A stretch of DNA of 64,000 nt from Fragum whitleyi. Lineage: Eukaryota; Mollusca; Bivalvia; Cardiida; Cardiidae. Shown one piece after another: positions 43,645 to 55,025 of the stretch (within the stretch, counting starts at the first letter, position 1; each line of letters begins with the position of its first letter). The notes beneath the pieces are model-generated. The model was not told the DNA's origin and did no database searches. It was given only the letters and a program-made list of their open reading frames with translations. The DNA lies in the NCBI GenBank assembly GCA_948146395.1, contig OX411554.1, forward strand, positions 39,885,687 to 39,949,686. Reading direction: 5' to 3'. The position numbers were made by a program, and so were the translations under genes.

Positions 43645-43876
43645 TTGAGCCGGTGTGTGACATTTCCAACAATTTGATATGTGCCTGATTTTGAAAACAT
43701 TGAGAATAGACAGCCACAAAGTTCAATTAAATGCTTACCTGCTTGTCAAGACCCTGTCTATATATAAAGGGCATAGCTAAGATTCTGGTCAGACTGTGCA
43801 TATGCACAGGCTGGCCAGATTCTTTGCTTCGGGCACAGGTGAAATTGTTGGAAATGTCACGCACAGGCTCAATTTA
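43645..43876. mobile_element. MITE with GTGACATTTCCAACAATTTG inverted ends
   Basis: Left TTGAGCCGGTGTGTGACATT and right AATGTCACGCACAGGCTCAA pair. A central CTGTGCATATGCACAG palindrome is present. One end of a relative survives at about 62580-62612. Confidence 0.85.
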
Positions 43877-44076
43877 TGAAGCATAATTGAAATTTAAGCA
43901 TTTATTTACTTGTTTTAGACCCCTAATGGTAACAATTAACGGCTTGAATCGGAATTAAAATCGATACATTGTGCCTGGCCTCAACTACCTATCAACAATC
44001 TATCATATAATTTAGGAAACAAAGTCGTCTGATTAATTCGTCATCGCGCCTGAATGTCACTTGCAAGTTACAGGTT

Positions 44077-44110
44077 TATAAAAACTCGAGTTGGTGTATC
44101 GAAATCAGTC
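44077..44110 (+). promoter_or_regulatory. Core promoter: TATA box and initiator
   Basis: TATAAAAA starts at 44077, and TCAGTC lies at 44105-44110. The A at 44107 is 30 nt from the first T of the TATA box, the canonical TATA-to-start distance. The inferred 5' UTR of about 80 nt leads to the ATG at 44187, which is preceded by GGAAAA (A at -3). Confidence 0.75.
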
Positions 44111-44186
44111 AGCAAATCTCTCGTGGAAAGTATCACCAAAGTCGGGCGGTCGAAAAGGCTCATATATTCGAATAAGATCAGGAAAA

Positions 44187-46830
44187 ATGTTTGCTCTACG
44201 GCTTCTCATCTTGATCATTTTCTGTTTAATAGCCGTTAATGCTTATCCGAGCTCTTTGTGGTATCTATTGAGTAAGTAAAATTTACTTATTATTTCTCAA
44301 TCGTTTAGTATGGGCTAACTGACATTTAAACCTAGTGAATCGTTTTATTTAGACATGCACAAAAATCATACATTGTTTAATTTCTAATATCTTGTTATTT
44401 CAGCTTATTGCATGTATCTTAATTGTTCCTATTCTTCTGCGTTGTAATTTTTTGTGCTTTAACAGTCATTTTCTGCGCCTGTTTTTAAGAATGATGAACA
44501 CTTGATTTCGTTAAGCTATGAAACTAAATGTCAAATATCTCTGTTTCAATTTTTTATGAGAAGACATGGCTCGTAAAATGCGATTGATTTAAAAAAGAGA
44601 ATATCATATTTGTGTCTTAAAATACAATTGATATTTGGTCGAGGTTGGCAGGATTCATCATCATGACGAGGTTTTGTCGAGTAATACCGGTAATAATTTT
44701 TCACAGCCGAGACTAGATAACATTCATATTTTAACCCTTGTCATGCTAAATAAAAATATTGTCAAAATTGCATTACACACTAAGTCTTGATAACATTGGA
44801 TGCCCTGAATGTGAGCCAGTGTTCTTTTGAAAATACAATTATTTAGACTTTTCTGATTTCGAAAGGAAAATCAGATGGTAAAGTCTAAGAACAGACTGCA
44901 CATTTTGTGCAGGCTGATCTTTGTCTATACCCCCTGCCTAAGGAGGAATATTTCGGGTTCAGCATGATAAGGGTTAAAACAATGGCGTATATAATTATTT
45001 AATGTACATTGCAATCATTTTTCAGTGCTTAATCTCATGAAAACTTTAAAACAAAAAAGAATTTAGGTCCTGGTTAAGATTATGAATATGAAAGTTGTTT
45101 CTAAAATAAGAATGTCTGATATCATTTTATGTTATCAGGCAGGTGATATCAGATCGAAACAGGCTTCATTACACCGGCATTAGCTTTTACATGTTGATAT
45201 TGGTTTCAAGCGGTGATCTTGAGATCCTGAATTGTACTAAATATCTTCCACTCGTAATAATTTGAATCAAAAGAATTGATTATTTAGAATAGTGCGAAAC
45301 GAGCATTTCTTGACTATTAAGGTTCATGTAAAGTGTTTGAGACCCAATTTTAGGGGCTTTCATTTGCCAAGAAAAAGCAGTATGTCCAGGTATATTATAT
45401 ATCAAAATGAAGCTATTTATGAGTACAAGCAGTTGAAAAATATAATACTGTTATAACTATAGCGGTATAGCCAAAACATTGTGGAAAATGGTCATTTTGT
45501 ACAGAACAAGCAACTGCATGACTATTGGATAAAATTGGCTCATTTTTTAACAAAGTCTAGCCTAAAGTACCATCCAGGTAGTGCTACAACCATTGGTATA
45601 AAACTCAGCCCAAAAACGTAGTTATGCAAGCAATTTATTTTGACTTATTTTATAAACACATATGTCATATATGTCATTCTAATTTTGAAAACGTGTAGAT
45701 CTTTTTAGGGTAAGGTGTGTTATCACAACCTAAATAGACATTAATTGTTTATATACCTGTAAGGTTGATTAGCTATATCAATTTCTATTTCACAGAATCA
45801 TAAATATATTGTAATATTGTACTTCATTGAATTGAAAAAAACCTATAATTTGAAATAAATCGCAGAAAATATTTTACAATATTATGGTGTGATGTTGCAC
45901 CATACCTAACGTGTATTTTGAAAACAGACCAAACCGGTTTGACATGTATGTTGACAAAATAAATGGAAATTGATTGTTTCAAAATAGCCTTTTGAGACTG
46001 AGTTTTATATCTAAGGTTGTAGCACTACCTGGATGGTACTTCAGACTGTACTTTGTTAAAATATGGGGCGGTTTTATGCAACCGTCACGCAGTTGCTTGT
46101 TCTGTACAAAATGACCCTTTTCCACAATGTTTCTGCTATACCGCTATAGCTATGGCGGTCTTATGTTGCCTAACTGCTTGTGCTCACGAATAGCTTCATT
46201 TTGATATATAATATACCTGGACATACTGCTTTTTCTTGGCTAATGAAGTGCCATAAATATTGGGTCTCAAACACTTTACATGAACCTTAACAAACTCCTT
46301 GTGTGCCAATTAATCTCATTTTTAATAAGGTAAGACTTCGAATGACCGGATGAAAAAACGGCGAAGACCTTTTGTAAATCATACCCGGTTTATACGCAAG
46401 TATAGTTCCACAAGCAAGAGTGCGTTCGAAAAACCGTTATCATCTATCATTTTCAATTTAGAATTGATCTTTGATCACTCACTTGAAATTGATTAACTAT
46501 TCACGTGCATAGCCTGGCAAAAGTTGCAGAACAATGTTTTGTTTTTCTAAACGCAGGGCTGGTCTCAAAATCTTACATCGTGAAATTGACATTCACCAAA
46601 CTCAAATTGATAATAATAAAATTTAAAAAAAAATATGAAAACATCGGCGATGCTACGGTAAAGTTCGAGTGATGATCCGAATTACTCAAAACCTCTAAAC
46701 TATTAAAAACACCCCTAGAAGTATCTAACATTTTCCTGTTGTCATTGCAGGAAGTATACGCAACAGAGGAAGTAATAGCTGGGGCGACTTCGATAGTGAC
46801 GATGATTCAAATAGCTGGTACTCGGACTGA
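44187..46830 (+). CDS. Small secreted peptide gene, two coding exons
   Basis: Exon 1 (44187-44271) encodes MFALRLLILIIFCLIAVNA, a classical signal peptide, then YPSSLWYLL, and ends in a GTAAGT donor. Exon 2 (46751-46830) follows TTCCTGTTGTCATTGCAG, joins in phase (split Arg), and encodes SIRNRGSNSWGDF, then DSDDDSNSWYSD and TGA. The predicted precursor is 54 residues and the mature peptide about 35, basic then acidic, with two SNSW motifs and no cysteine. A further donor (GTGAGT at 46839) shows that the transcript continues. The TATA promoter fits a strongly regulated secretory gene. I do not recognise the family; a neuropeptide, a matrix peptide and an immune peptide are all possible. The first intron holds two transposons. 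Confidence 0.75.
44731..44977. mobile_element. MITE with TTAACCCTTGTCATGC ends, inside the peptide gene intron
   Basis: Ends TTAACCCTTGTCATGC and, inverted, TTAACCCTTATCATGC. Internal segments (GACTGCACATTTTGTGCAGG, GATCTTTGTCTATACC) match 10412-10650, at the edge of the large foldback. The outer TTAA may be the target site. Confidence 0.85.
45321..46286 (+). mobile_element. TTAA-flanked long-TIR element, copy 1
   Basis: TIRs of roughly 300 bp begin GGTTCATGTAAAGTGTTTGA and are followed by AAGAAAAAGCAGTATGTCCA. TTAA flanks both sides (45317-45320 and 46287-46290), a piggyBac-type target. A non-repeated centre separates the arms. It lies in the intron of the secreted-peptide gene. No transposase frame is present. 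Confidence 0.92.
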
Positions 46831-46941
46831 TAAGATTGGTGAGTTATATTGTTTGTTAGTTTAGACATGGCAGGGCTCTGTTCATTCATTACGTTATTTT
46901 GGGAATTCAATTTACAACATAATTCATTAACAGTCTGAGAA

Positions 46942-47206
46942 GCCGTCATAGCGCAGTTCGTAGCGCGTCGGACTGTCAGTGTAGAGGTCCCGGGTTTGAT
47001 CCCCGACGGCGGCACTCTTTCTTCCGAAAGTCTTCCACCAATGGGTTGGAAATCGTTTACCTATGTGGAATTACAGCTGGAGGCTAGGAAAGGATGTTAC
47101 GCAGGTTATAGTGTGAGAAATACCAGGAATCCACTGTAGCCTCCGCTAAATAACTGAAAGGTCGTTAAAGCGGCGTTAAACCTCATTCAAACAAACAAAT
47201 CATACA
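46942..47206 (+). mobile_element. Full-length SINE
   Basis: The head GCCGTCATAGCGCAGTTCGT and GGGTTTGATCCCCGACGG is followed by the body and the tail CATTCAAACAAACAAATC. A possible short duplication (ACAGTC) is too weak to define the target. The minus-strand frame over it is an artefact. Confidence 0.9.
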
Positions 47207-47252
47207 CAGTCAGGGATCTAATTGCTAACATTCACAATTTGTCGAGAATTAT

Positions 47253-47671
47253 ACAGTTAGTAACATAACGATATTGACATTATCTCAATCAAAGCCATCT
47301 TAAATCGTTTACCAAGCGCTCCGTTTATTCATTCAACCCCTCCCAAACCATTCAAACACTTAATAGATAAACTCAACTGCATTTAAAATAAGTATAGCTC
47401 GAGAAAAATCGCGATTTCACTGACATAATTAAAATTGTAACCGTCTGATTGGTCACTGAAGAGATAGGCAGCAATTTATTGAACTTGTGTTCGTATTTTA
47501 TTAAAGGGAGGTAATGAATATCGCCAATTTTATTCATCCTGAACAAAATTAGCGACATTGGATCACCTTCCTTCAAATTCACTCAAAAATTCATTGAACC
47601 CATTCATCAATTTAATGACAAAATCATTTCAAAATCATTCACCTTGTCAATTTAAAGATGTTGTAAACTGT
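47253..47671 (+). mobile_element. ACAGTTAG-family MITE, copy 5
   Basis: Starts ACAGTTAGTAACATAACGAT and ends GTCAATTTAAAGATGTTG...AACTGT. The centre ATATCGCCAATTTTATTCAT...GAACAAAATTAGCGACAT is flanked by AAAGGGAGG and CCTTCCTTC. Confidence 0.87.
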
Positions 47672-47855
47672 ATCTCAACATTTTCACATTTTAACGTCAC
47701 AGAAAAATGTTAAAGTAAAATTGATATATAGCGTTATATGGATCGACGCATATCCTTCACTAATACCGAGGTAAGAGTAGAGTACCGTTTTTGTGATGGA
47801 AAACCATTGCAAGTTTCTGGATTTGTGGATATCTTATAAAGCAATGCTTGGCTCT

Positions 47856-48012
47856 AAGGTAAAAGTTTCGCAACATTTTGGAACTCAGGATCTTTCACTG
47901 GGGCAATGTCGACCGAGGATTCCTAATGAAAATCATTTGGACACCTCGGTAAGCACTGTTAAAGTGATAACTTCCGAAACGTTACGGAACTTTTACGGGT
48001 CTACTACCTTAA
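47856..48012. mobile_element. Palindromic MITE family R, copy 2
   Basis: Same arms as 43378-43528 (AAGGTAAAAGTTTCG...ACTACCTT) around ATTCCTAATGAAAATCATTT. The 97-codon plus-strand frame here is a palindrome artefact. Confidence 0.87.
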
Positions 48013-48330
48013 AAACGGCATTAGCCAAGTACAATACGGTGTCGCGTTGTACGGAAATGTTGTCAACGTTTCCCGTACCAATATAGCCAACGGGGGCAAG
48101 ATATTGATAAAAAATTTAAACATTATATAAAAGTTTCGAATATTGATTTGTGAAATATCTTAGCCGGAAAATCACGTCTAAAATGAATAAATCTTTACTT
48201 TTCAATTAGAGAATTATCAAAATGCTTTTCGTGAGCGACACAAACGCGTGCTTTACAATGATAAAGGGATAATACCTTTTGACGAATTTGCGTCAAAATG
48301 TATAAAAGATAACCATTGATTGAACGTATA

Positions 48331-48418
48331 CCGGAAGTTATTTTCAACCAATAAGGATTGTTGTTTCAATTGATACAATTGAAACAACAAACCTGACTTG
48401 TTGAAAATAACTTCCGGT
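48331..48418. repeat. Long hairpin with TTCCGG-containing arms
   Basis: ACCGGAAGTTATTTTCAAC pairs with GTTGAAAATAACTTCCGGT. The inner TTGTTGTTTCAATTG pairs with CAATTGAAACAACAA around ATA. It is probably a small foldback element. Confidence 0.9.
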
Positions 48419-48464
48419 CTACAATTTGTGTGTGTATTTCCGTTTATTTATCGTCGCTACCGTA

Positions 48465-48728
48465 GCACATGCCCATATGAGCGACGCCCCCAGAAGACGG
48501 TTAGTTGTTACGGGGGATAGTGCAAGGATACATGACGAAACTACTTCTGAGATCCGCCATGCTTCTTTAACGTGCTCGGTGTAAAGCACCGTCTTACGGG
48601 GCCTCGGTTTAACGTCTCATCCGAAAGACAGTTAGTTTGTTAGTGTGCAAGCCCGGGTCTGGACACACGCGGTCGAATTTCAATGGTTTTGAAGTCCGGT
48701 GCTCAACCAACTGAGCTAATCGGGCTGA
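48465..48728 (-). mobile_element. Third SINE type with a conserved-core-like middle
   Basis: The reverse strand starts CAGCCCGATTAGCTCAGTTG (A box) and reaches GACCCGGGCTTGCACAC in place of a clean B box. A central segment follows (CCTCGGTTT... and GCACGTTAAAGAAGC) resembling conserved central domains of metazoan SINE superfamilies. Which domain it is cannot be decided by eye. Confidence 0.65.
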
Positions 48729-49231
48729 CAAGGTCTACAATTTTATTAATGGTTATCATTTATAAACTGGCAGTATATACTAAACTGATAAAAATCATTA
48801 ATAACAATTATACCATCAAATTATGTAGAACGCAAATATTATGTCTGCTTGAGTGCCTGGGCACAAAGTTGTTCCTTAAAAAATGCTTCAAATGATTGAA
48901 ATAATGGCTTATCTTGATTGATGTCAAGTAGACCTTCTCGAAAAGGATTTTTTTCAATTTTAACCTAAGTAAGGTATTCAAAGCCTCATTACATTTATAA
49001 ATGAATTCGCTTTTTTAGTCAACACAGTGGGATAGGTTAAAACGATTCATACCCCGATGAATTTTTAATTATCTTTTAAACTTGCAAATTATTTAAATTG
49101 AAAATAAGTTCTTAATTTGTTCTACATCTCATTTGTAAGAGATGTCAGGCGAAATATCTACTCTAATTACGATAAGTACGCTCTTGGATAATTTCATTTA
49201 AAACAATTTGCATACTAAAAATACATATTTG
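48729..49231. other. No gene recognised
   Basis: AT-rich; no assignable repeat, hairpin or exon. Confidence 0.45.
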
Positions 49232-49400
49232 TCACCCGTCTCCCAAAAAGGGACCTTACAGGGACTCAGTGATTGCAATATTTGGGAAAGGATTAGATCC
49301 AGCATAGGTCAGCCAGAAGGCCGACTTCGAAAATAATTACATAGAAAAGTAGAATTATCATTCTAGATTGAGAAAATAAATAAATAAAGCCAATTCGAAT
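49232..49400. mobile_element. Truncated MITE related to 13557-13818
   Basis: ACCCGTCTCCCAAAAAGGGAC, GGGACTCAGTGATTGCAATA and GGTCAGCCAGAAGG correspond to the left half of the 13.6 kb element. The right inverted end is absent. Confidence 0.75.
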
Positions 49401-50145
49401 TCAATTTTCGTCTATTGTTGTATTTGTCGAATGCGACGATATGTAGAATTGGCACTTTATCGAAATTGAATTTTTGTCGAATCTCGTCGAATCTCGGAGA
49501 AATACTTGAGATAAGACAATAAAGACGTTTGTGAATGTAAACAGAACATCTCTATTTTTTGGAGTTTAACACAAGAACGTTATAAGCACGAATTAATGGT
49601 GAATGTTATTAGCACGGACCCTAAATATGCATATATATTTAGAGTCCATGTTATTGGATATAGTTTTAAAAATTAAGTAGCTTTTTTCTTTGAAATCTGC
49701 CACGATTAATTTTACCATCACTATACCAAATATAAATGCCACTCAGAAACCTTAGACTCTCCTCTGTACAAAATATTAAAATACGATAGGCCTTCTTCAT
49801 CGGGAAGAACAACTTACATTCACCAGTGACACTATTTCTTCATCCAAGCTTCTAATACAAATACGTATTGATCATCTGCGGAGGAATTTACCTTTATCTC
49901 TGTAATTAATTATCACTTAAAGAATATTCGACCAAGTGTCGTACATTGAAAATTTCATTCGACCTATTGTCGTATTAGGCGAACAGTCCATTTGGCGTAT
50001 TTTCATTTGACGAAATGTCGTATCGACGAAGTGTCATTCGGCGAAATGTCGTGCACCGTATGTTCTCGCCCTTTTTAAGGGCTTATAGGCTAGGATCGAT
50101 CTAATTGTACTTCACACTGTCTTCCTTATTCTTGCTTATTGAGAA
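49400..50145. repeat. Non-coding, with a short CGACGAAATGTCGT minisatellite-like cluster
   Basis: Near 49925-50055, variants of TCGACGAAGTGTCATTCGG and GACGAAATGTCGT repeat several times at about 15-16 bp spacing. Related TTTGTCGAAT motifs occur near 49420-49500. No gene is seen. Confidence 0.6.
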
Positions 50146-50318
50146 ACAGTTAACAACGTCGTGAAATTTACAAGATGAATGGAATGGTTTCGGAATTAAA
50201 TTGAATGAGTCGGAGGAGTGAGTTTTGAGAGGAATTCAAGGGAGGTAATCCATTATCGCTAATGATGTTCAGGATGAACAAAATTATCGATATTTCATCC
50301 CCCTCCCCTCCCTTTTAT
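50146..50318 (-). mobile_element. ACAGTTAG-family MITE fragment, copy 6
   Basis: ACAGTTAACAACGTCGTGAA is followed by the family body and centre (AGGGAGGTAATCCATTATCG, GTTCAGGATGAACAAAATTA). The other half is missing. Confidence 0.8.
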
Positions 50319-50455
50319 AAATCAAAGCACTGAAAGTACTGATGTTGGACGTTTCAGTTGGCATACAAGTGATTCTTCCATTCGTTACGAAAAGAAATTT
50401 GTACATGTAAAATTAAGATAAAAGGGAACCAACCTGACCCAATTTTTAGCTCACC

Positions 50456-51969
50456 TGAGCACGAAGTGCTCATGTGAGCTATTGTGATCACCTTTCCTCC
50501 GGCGTCCGTCCGTCGGTCGTTGGTCGTCGTCCGGCGTCCGTCAACAATTTCTTTAAACGACATCTCCTCCTAAACTACTAGGCCAATTAACACCAAATTT
50601 TACAGAAATGTTGCTTAGGTGGTCCCCTTCAAAAATAGCTAAAAGAATTGAAATCCATGAAAAACTCTGGTTGCTATGGCAACAAAAGGTGAAATTTTAA
50701 GAAAATCTTTAAAATTCTTCTTCTTCTCAACTAGTAGTCCTACAGACTTAAAACTTGGCATGGATGATCAGTTCATAGACCTGAATAAAAATAGCTAAAA
50801 TCATATCTTTTGGGCCACCAGGTGCGGAGCACCAGGGGGGAGGGGGTAGTACTCTGGGTAAATTTTGTAATCTTTAAGCCTTTTCTTCTTCAGAACCAGG
50901 AGCCCTACAGACTTGAAAATTGTCATGGATGATCAGCTCATAGACCTTAATAAAAATAGCTAAAATCATATCTTTTGGGCTGCCAGGTGCGGAGCACCAG
51001 GGGTGAGGGGGTAGTACTTTTGTGAAAATTTTGTAATCTTTAACCTTCTTCTTCTTTTGAACCAGGAGCCTGACAGATTTGAATATTGGCATGGATGATC
51101 AGCATATGGACCTTTATATAAATAGCTAAAATCATGACTGTAGATTCACCAGGTGCGGAGCACCAGGGGGGAGAGGGTAGTACTTTTGTGAAAATTTTGT
51201 GATCTTTAACCTTCTTCTTCTTCTGAACCACAAGCCCTACAGACTTGAAAATTGTCATGGATGATAAGCATATGGATCTAAAATAAAATAGCTAAAATCA
51301 TGAATGTCGGGCCACCAGATGCGGAGCATTAGGGGGGAGGGGATAGTATTTTGGATCAAATTTGAAATCTTTAACCTTATTCTTCTCCTGGATCAGGAAC
51401 CATACAGACTTGAAAATTGTCATGGGTGATCAATATATTGACATTAATTAAAATAGCTAAAATCATGACTGTAGGGTCACCAGGTGTCTTGGGGAGAGGG
51501 TAGTACTTTGGATCATTTTTGAAATCTTTAAACTTCTTCTAATGAACCAGGAGTCCTACAGACTTGAAAATTGGTATGGGTGATCAGCATAATTATGGAC
51601 ATTAATTGAATTAGCTAAAATCATGACTGTAGATTCACCAGGTGCAGAGCATCTTGGGGGAGGGGGGTGCTTTGTTGAGAATTTTGAGTCCCTACAGCCT
51701 TTATATTTGACATGGATTGATCAACTCATTAAAGAAAACTTTAAAAGTCTCAGACTCAGCCTGTATATCTGGCATAGATTAGCTGATCACAGACCTTTTA
51801 TGAAAAAAGCTTAAATAAATAATGACCAGGGGAGGAGCAGAGGGGGGAAGGATTATTTCAAATGTTATCTGATTGAATAAGTGAAAATCTTTTTCTGTGG
51901 TTGCATGGACATACCTAGGTAATGAAGCTTTTTTCTCAGGTGAGCGACCCAGGGCCAACGGCCCTCTTG
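50456..51969 (-). mobile_element. Hairpin-ended (Helitron-like) element, inverted relative of 23961-25660
   Basis: The reverse strand starts CAAGAGGGCCGTTGGCCC and ends GAGCACTTCGTGCTCAGG then TGAGCTAA. It has the same ~166-bp core and the same GACGCCGGACGACGACC tail. The flanks differ from the 24 kb copy, so the two are independent insertions and not one inverted duplication. Confidence 0.92.
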
Positions 51970-53149
51970 TTTGAATTCCTAAACCTTTTTGCTTGTCAAA
52001 ATAGTTCTTAAATATTACATTACAAAAGAAAAAAAGGTAGAATACGCTACTTTTATACATTATATTTTTTCCAAGTTTTATGTTTGCTGTACATATACTT
52101 AGCAAAAATGAAAACTTAAACTTTTGATTTTCTTATTTTTTCCTTTCGTCAAATAGATATGTAATTCAAAACATGTACTTTTAAGTTGAATCGGTGTAAT
52201 TTTATGCATTGTGTTACATTTGAAAGTCAAGTGCTTTACGTCAACGCCCATTTTCTTCATAAACGGTGTCTTTATCTCACAAACGTTTAGCATAGGTTTA
52301 CTGAGTAAAGTTGGAAAACAGGAAAAACAACTTTGAATTTTAAACTAGACGTCATTGTGTACTTGATGTCACTTTCAAATTAAAATGAGAAGAGTTTTCA
52401 GATTTTTTTTATTTGTTTGGTCTATGAACGAGTTTTTGGATGACAAAGTTTTGAAATGCGTTCAATTGCAGATGATGTAGCGATTCATTGCAATAAGTAG
52501 AGTTTTTTTGCAAAACGAAATTTGGCGCGATGCCAGTTACCTCAAGCGGAAACGGTCCTGTAATAAATTTACGGCAACTTTTGAGAAAGATTGTTTTACA
52601 TAAACATTTATAAGAAGAGAGATGTCTTGTTCGAGTGAGAACGATTCAATTATGAAAATCGCACATCCAGGCCGCAATTTCACAACTGAGTAACATAAAG
52701 TGCATCCTTTTGTGAATTTGTGAAAACAGTTTTTGATTCTATCTCGAATCTAATGAAGTTATTTGTCAATGCAGATTACTAGTGAGACGTTGTCTGGTTT
52801 AAACATATGCTAAAGAAAGAGAGAGAGACAGACAGACAGACAGACTGACTGACAGGAGAGAGAGAGAGAAAGAAAGAAAAATTCTATTAAAGGATATCAA
52901 TTAATTGTTCTGAGATTTTTTTTCTCAAATAAAAAAAGAAAAGGTTAGTGTTTATATAAACACGTACAAAAGTTGCAGACGCTCGTCTCGGGATTGACTG
53001 TCGATAGTTGAAAAGTATTGTAAATCCTACTGCATAAACGCTTATCGCACGACCTCACTACTTTTCTTTACCTGCTCGCTTTGTATCGATATGCATGTGT
53101 ATTCAGGTTTTCATGAATTGCATTATATACAGGAGTATTGTCAGGGGAG
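51970..53149. repeat. No gene; GA/GACA microsatellite near 52810-52880
   Basis: AGAGAGAGACAGACAGACAG, then GACTGACTGACAGG and a second GA run, lie at about 52815-52880. The remaining sequence is AT-rich with no supported exon. Confidence 0.55.
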
Positions 53150-53515
53150 ATTACCATTTCGATAATTCAATTTACCAAGTTTTCAGTGACCTCCCATAGA
53201 CCATTGGGAACAAAGGGCAAATTACTCACTCGGTCTGAAAAGTAGATCTACGCAAGCAAAAAATTCGCCCGCTCTCAGAATTGTATATGATTTCGCATTT
53301 AAAAGTTGTCTTTGCGGTATCAGCAAGTTATGTAGAATCCTTGTTTCATGCCATTGTCAAAATGCATAGTTGTCAGACGGGTACAATTCTTGAAAAAGTG
53401 TTAATTGAATCTAAGTGAGCACCCCTTTTTTGAAAACCTATTAACATCTGACTGGATTGTTCTTACACGGTATATAACACTGGTGAACGTAAACGTCCAC
53501 CAAAAACGCATACAA
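53150..53515 (+). repeat. ~350-bp direct repeat, copy 1
   Basis: It aligns with 56878-57222: CCCATAGACCATTGGGAA, CATTTAAAAGTTGTCTTTGC, ATGCATAGTTGTCAGACGGG, CTGGATTGTTC and GTAAACGTCCACCAAAA. The copies are clearly diverged. No terminal inverted repeat or coding frame explains them. Confidence 0.78.
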
Positions 53516-53589
53516 GTTCTATAAATAGATCCATGTCTCCCCAGGAACCTATCAGACGCTTGCTATTTTAATAACGTCAGTGATTTGTC

Positions 53590-53760
53590 TCTAGCTATAT
53601 TTATTTTGAATGTAGTCATTGATTACTTGTTCATTGTAATTTTTGAGCGCTTTTGTATGATTTGAGTGAGTGTTTGGAATGGATGCATGGAACGCTGAGT
53701 GAGTGATTAAGAATGGTTTTGATTGCGTTAAATATCAATTTCATGATGTAACTAACTGTA
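53590..53760 (-). mobile_element. ACAGTTAG-family MITE fragment, copy 7
   Basis: TATTTATTTTGAATGTAGTC, GGATGCATGGAACGCTGAGT and ATCAATTTCATGATGTAACT form one end of the family. Confidence 0.78.
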
Positions 53761-54903
53761 AATATTGACCCAGAATATGTTTCAATGAAAAAAATGGCGA
53801 TTTGATATATATATCAAAAAACAACAGGAAATGACAAGGTTTAAACTCTTGTATAATGCAGTAACGGAAATAAAACTTTCCATAATGGGAAATGATAGTG
53901 TAATTAAATTAGTGTAAAGGATAAATCTTTGACTGATTGCAAAATGCAGACGGTGCATCCTTTTTTACACTTCAAACCTCTCAATTATGATCCATCAAAA
54001 TGACAGCATTTATCTTCATAAATGTGACGTCTAATTGGTATTTAATTCTATAAAAAAACAAACTTTTATTGATATATAACTTTATTTCAGTAATATATTT
54101 TATTCACAAAGGAAGCTTTATTTTATTTAACATTTTTAAAATGTTCTCTAATTTTCTTTTCTTTTAAAGTTTATGTGACACCTATTTTTAGAATGCAACG
54201 ACTTTTAAATGGTACAATATGCCAGGCGATTAAGACATGAAGAGAATATTTTGTTTTCATGGAAGTATGAAACGGAAAACCTAATCGCACAAACTTTGAT
54301 TTGAACGTGCATATATACCTCGATGACAAAAGCGTTCTCCTCATTTCGTGTTATCGTAATCGAATAATGTCGAGAAAAAAATAAAATTGAGTGAATGAAA
54401 GAATAAATATAAATTTTAAGCCAATCAGAATGCCCTTTCTTTAATGTGAAGCTAGATTTAAATTATAGAAGAAACGCATTCAAATTGTTGTTTCATATTC
54501 TATGTTTGACATCTATGAATCGATTTCATTAAATTAATATATTTATTTTCTTTCTTTCTTTTTTTGTAATTATTGTTGTCGTCGTCGTCGTAAATAATAT
54601 GAAATTTATGCTAATAACAAAATAATACAACATGTCATAGCGAAATACGGAAAGAGCTAGAAAATCGCGTACAGAGACAATTGAAGTTTGACTGAGCAGT
54701 CAAATAAAGGTTGGCTCTGTAAAAGATTTTCAAATCTATTTCTTTTTATTATGCTATGACATGTTGTGTTATGTTTTGTTTTGTTATAATGTTATGTATG
54801 TAATGCTTTTACATGTATTTATGTTATTGCAATATTGTGTTACGGTATTATTTATTGCAATTAATATCTTTATGAAATCGAAGTTGTATTTCATTTATTT
54901 CAG
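53761..54903. other. No gene recognised
   Basis: AT-rich sequence with a GTCGTCGTCGTCG stretch near 54578. Its 3' end is the pyrimidine-rich acceptor of the exon at 54904. Confidence 0.45.
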
Positions 54904-55025
54904 ATAAATGGAAACTACAATTCAATGCGGATTCGGCATGCTGTAATTTTGGACTATGGTGTGATATATGTCATAGCTTTCTCGTTGTTTCGTTTGTATT
55001 ATAAGTGGGATTTGCAATTAAATTA
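54904..55025 (+). CDS. Candidate third exon of the secreted-peptide gene: 3' UTR or alternative Cys-rich C-terminus
   Basis: A good acceptor (TTTCATTTATTTCAG) precedes this exon, and ATTAAA signals follow at about 55017 and 55036. If spliced after exon 2 it is 3' UTR. If exon 2 is skipped, exon 1 (one base left over) joins in phase and the frame continues KWKLQFNADSACCNFGLWCD, then ICHSFLVVSFVL to TAA at 55002-55004. That would be a 61-residue precursor with four cysteines (CC...C..C). The phase match has a one-in-three chance of being coincidence. Linkage to exon 1 spans a repeat-rich intron and is an inference. Confidence 0.45.

Noticed and set aside
46942..47015. Possible tRNA gene on the plus strand
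   Set aside because: It continues directly into the SINE body and tail, so it is the head of a retroposon.
47793..48086. 97-codon plus-strand frame
   Set aside because: Spans the palindromic family R MITE; its arms explain the open frame.
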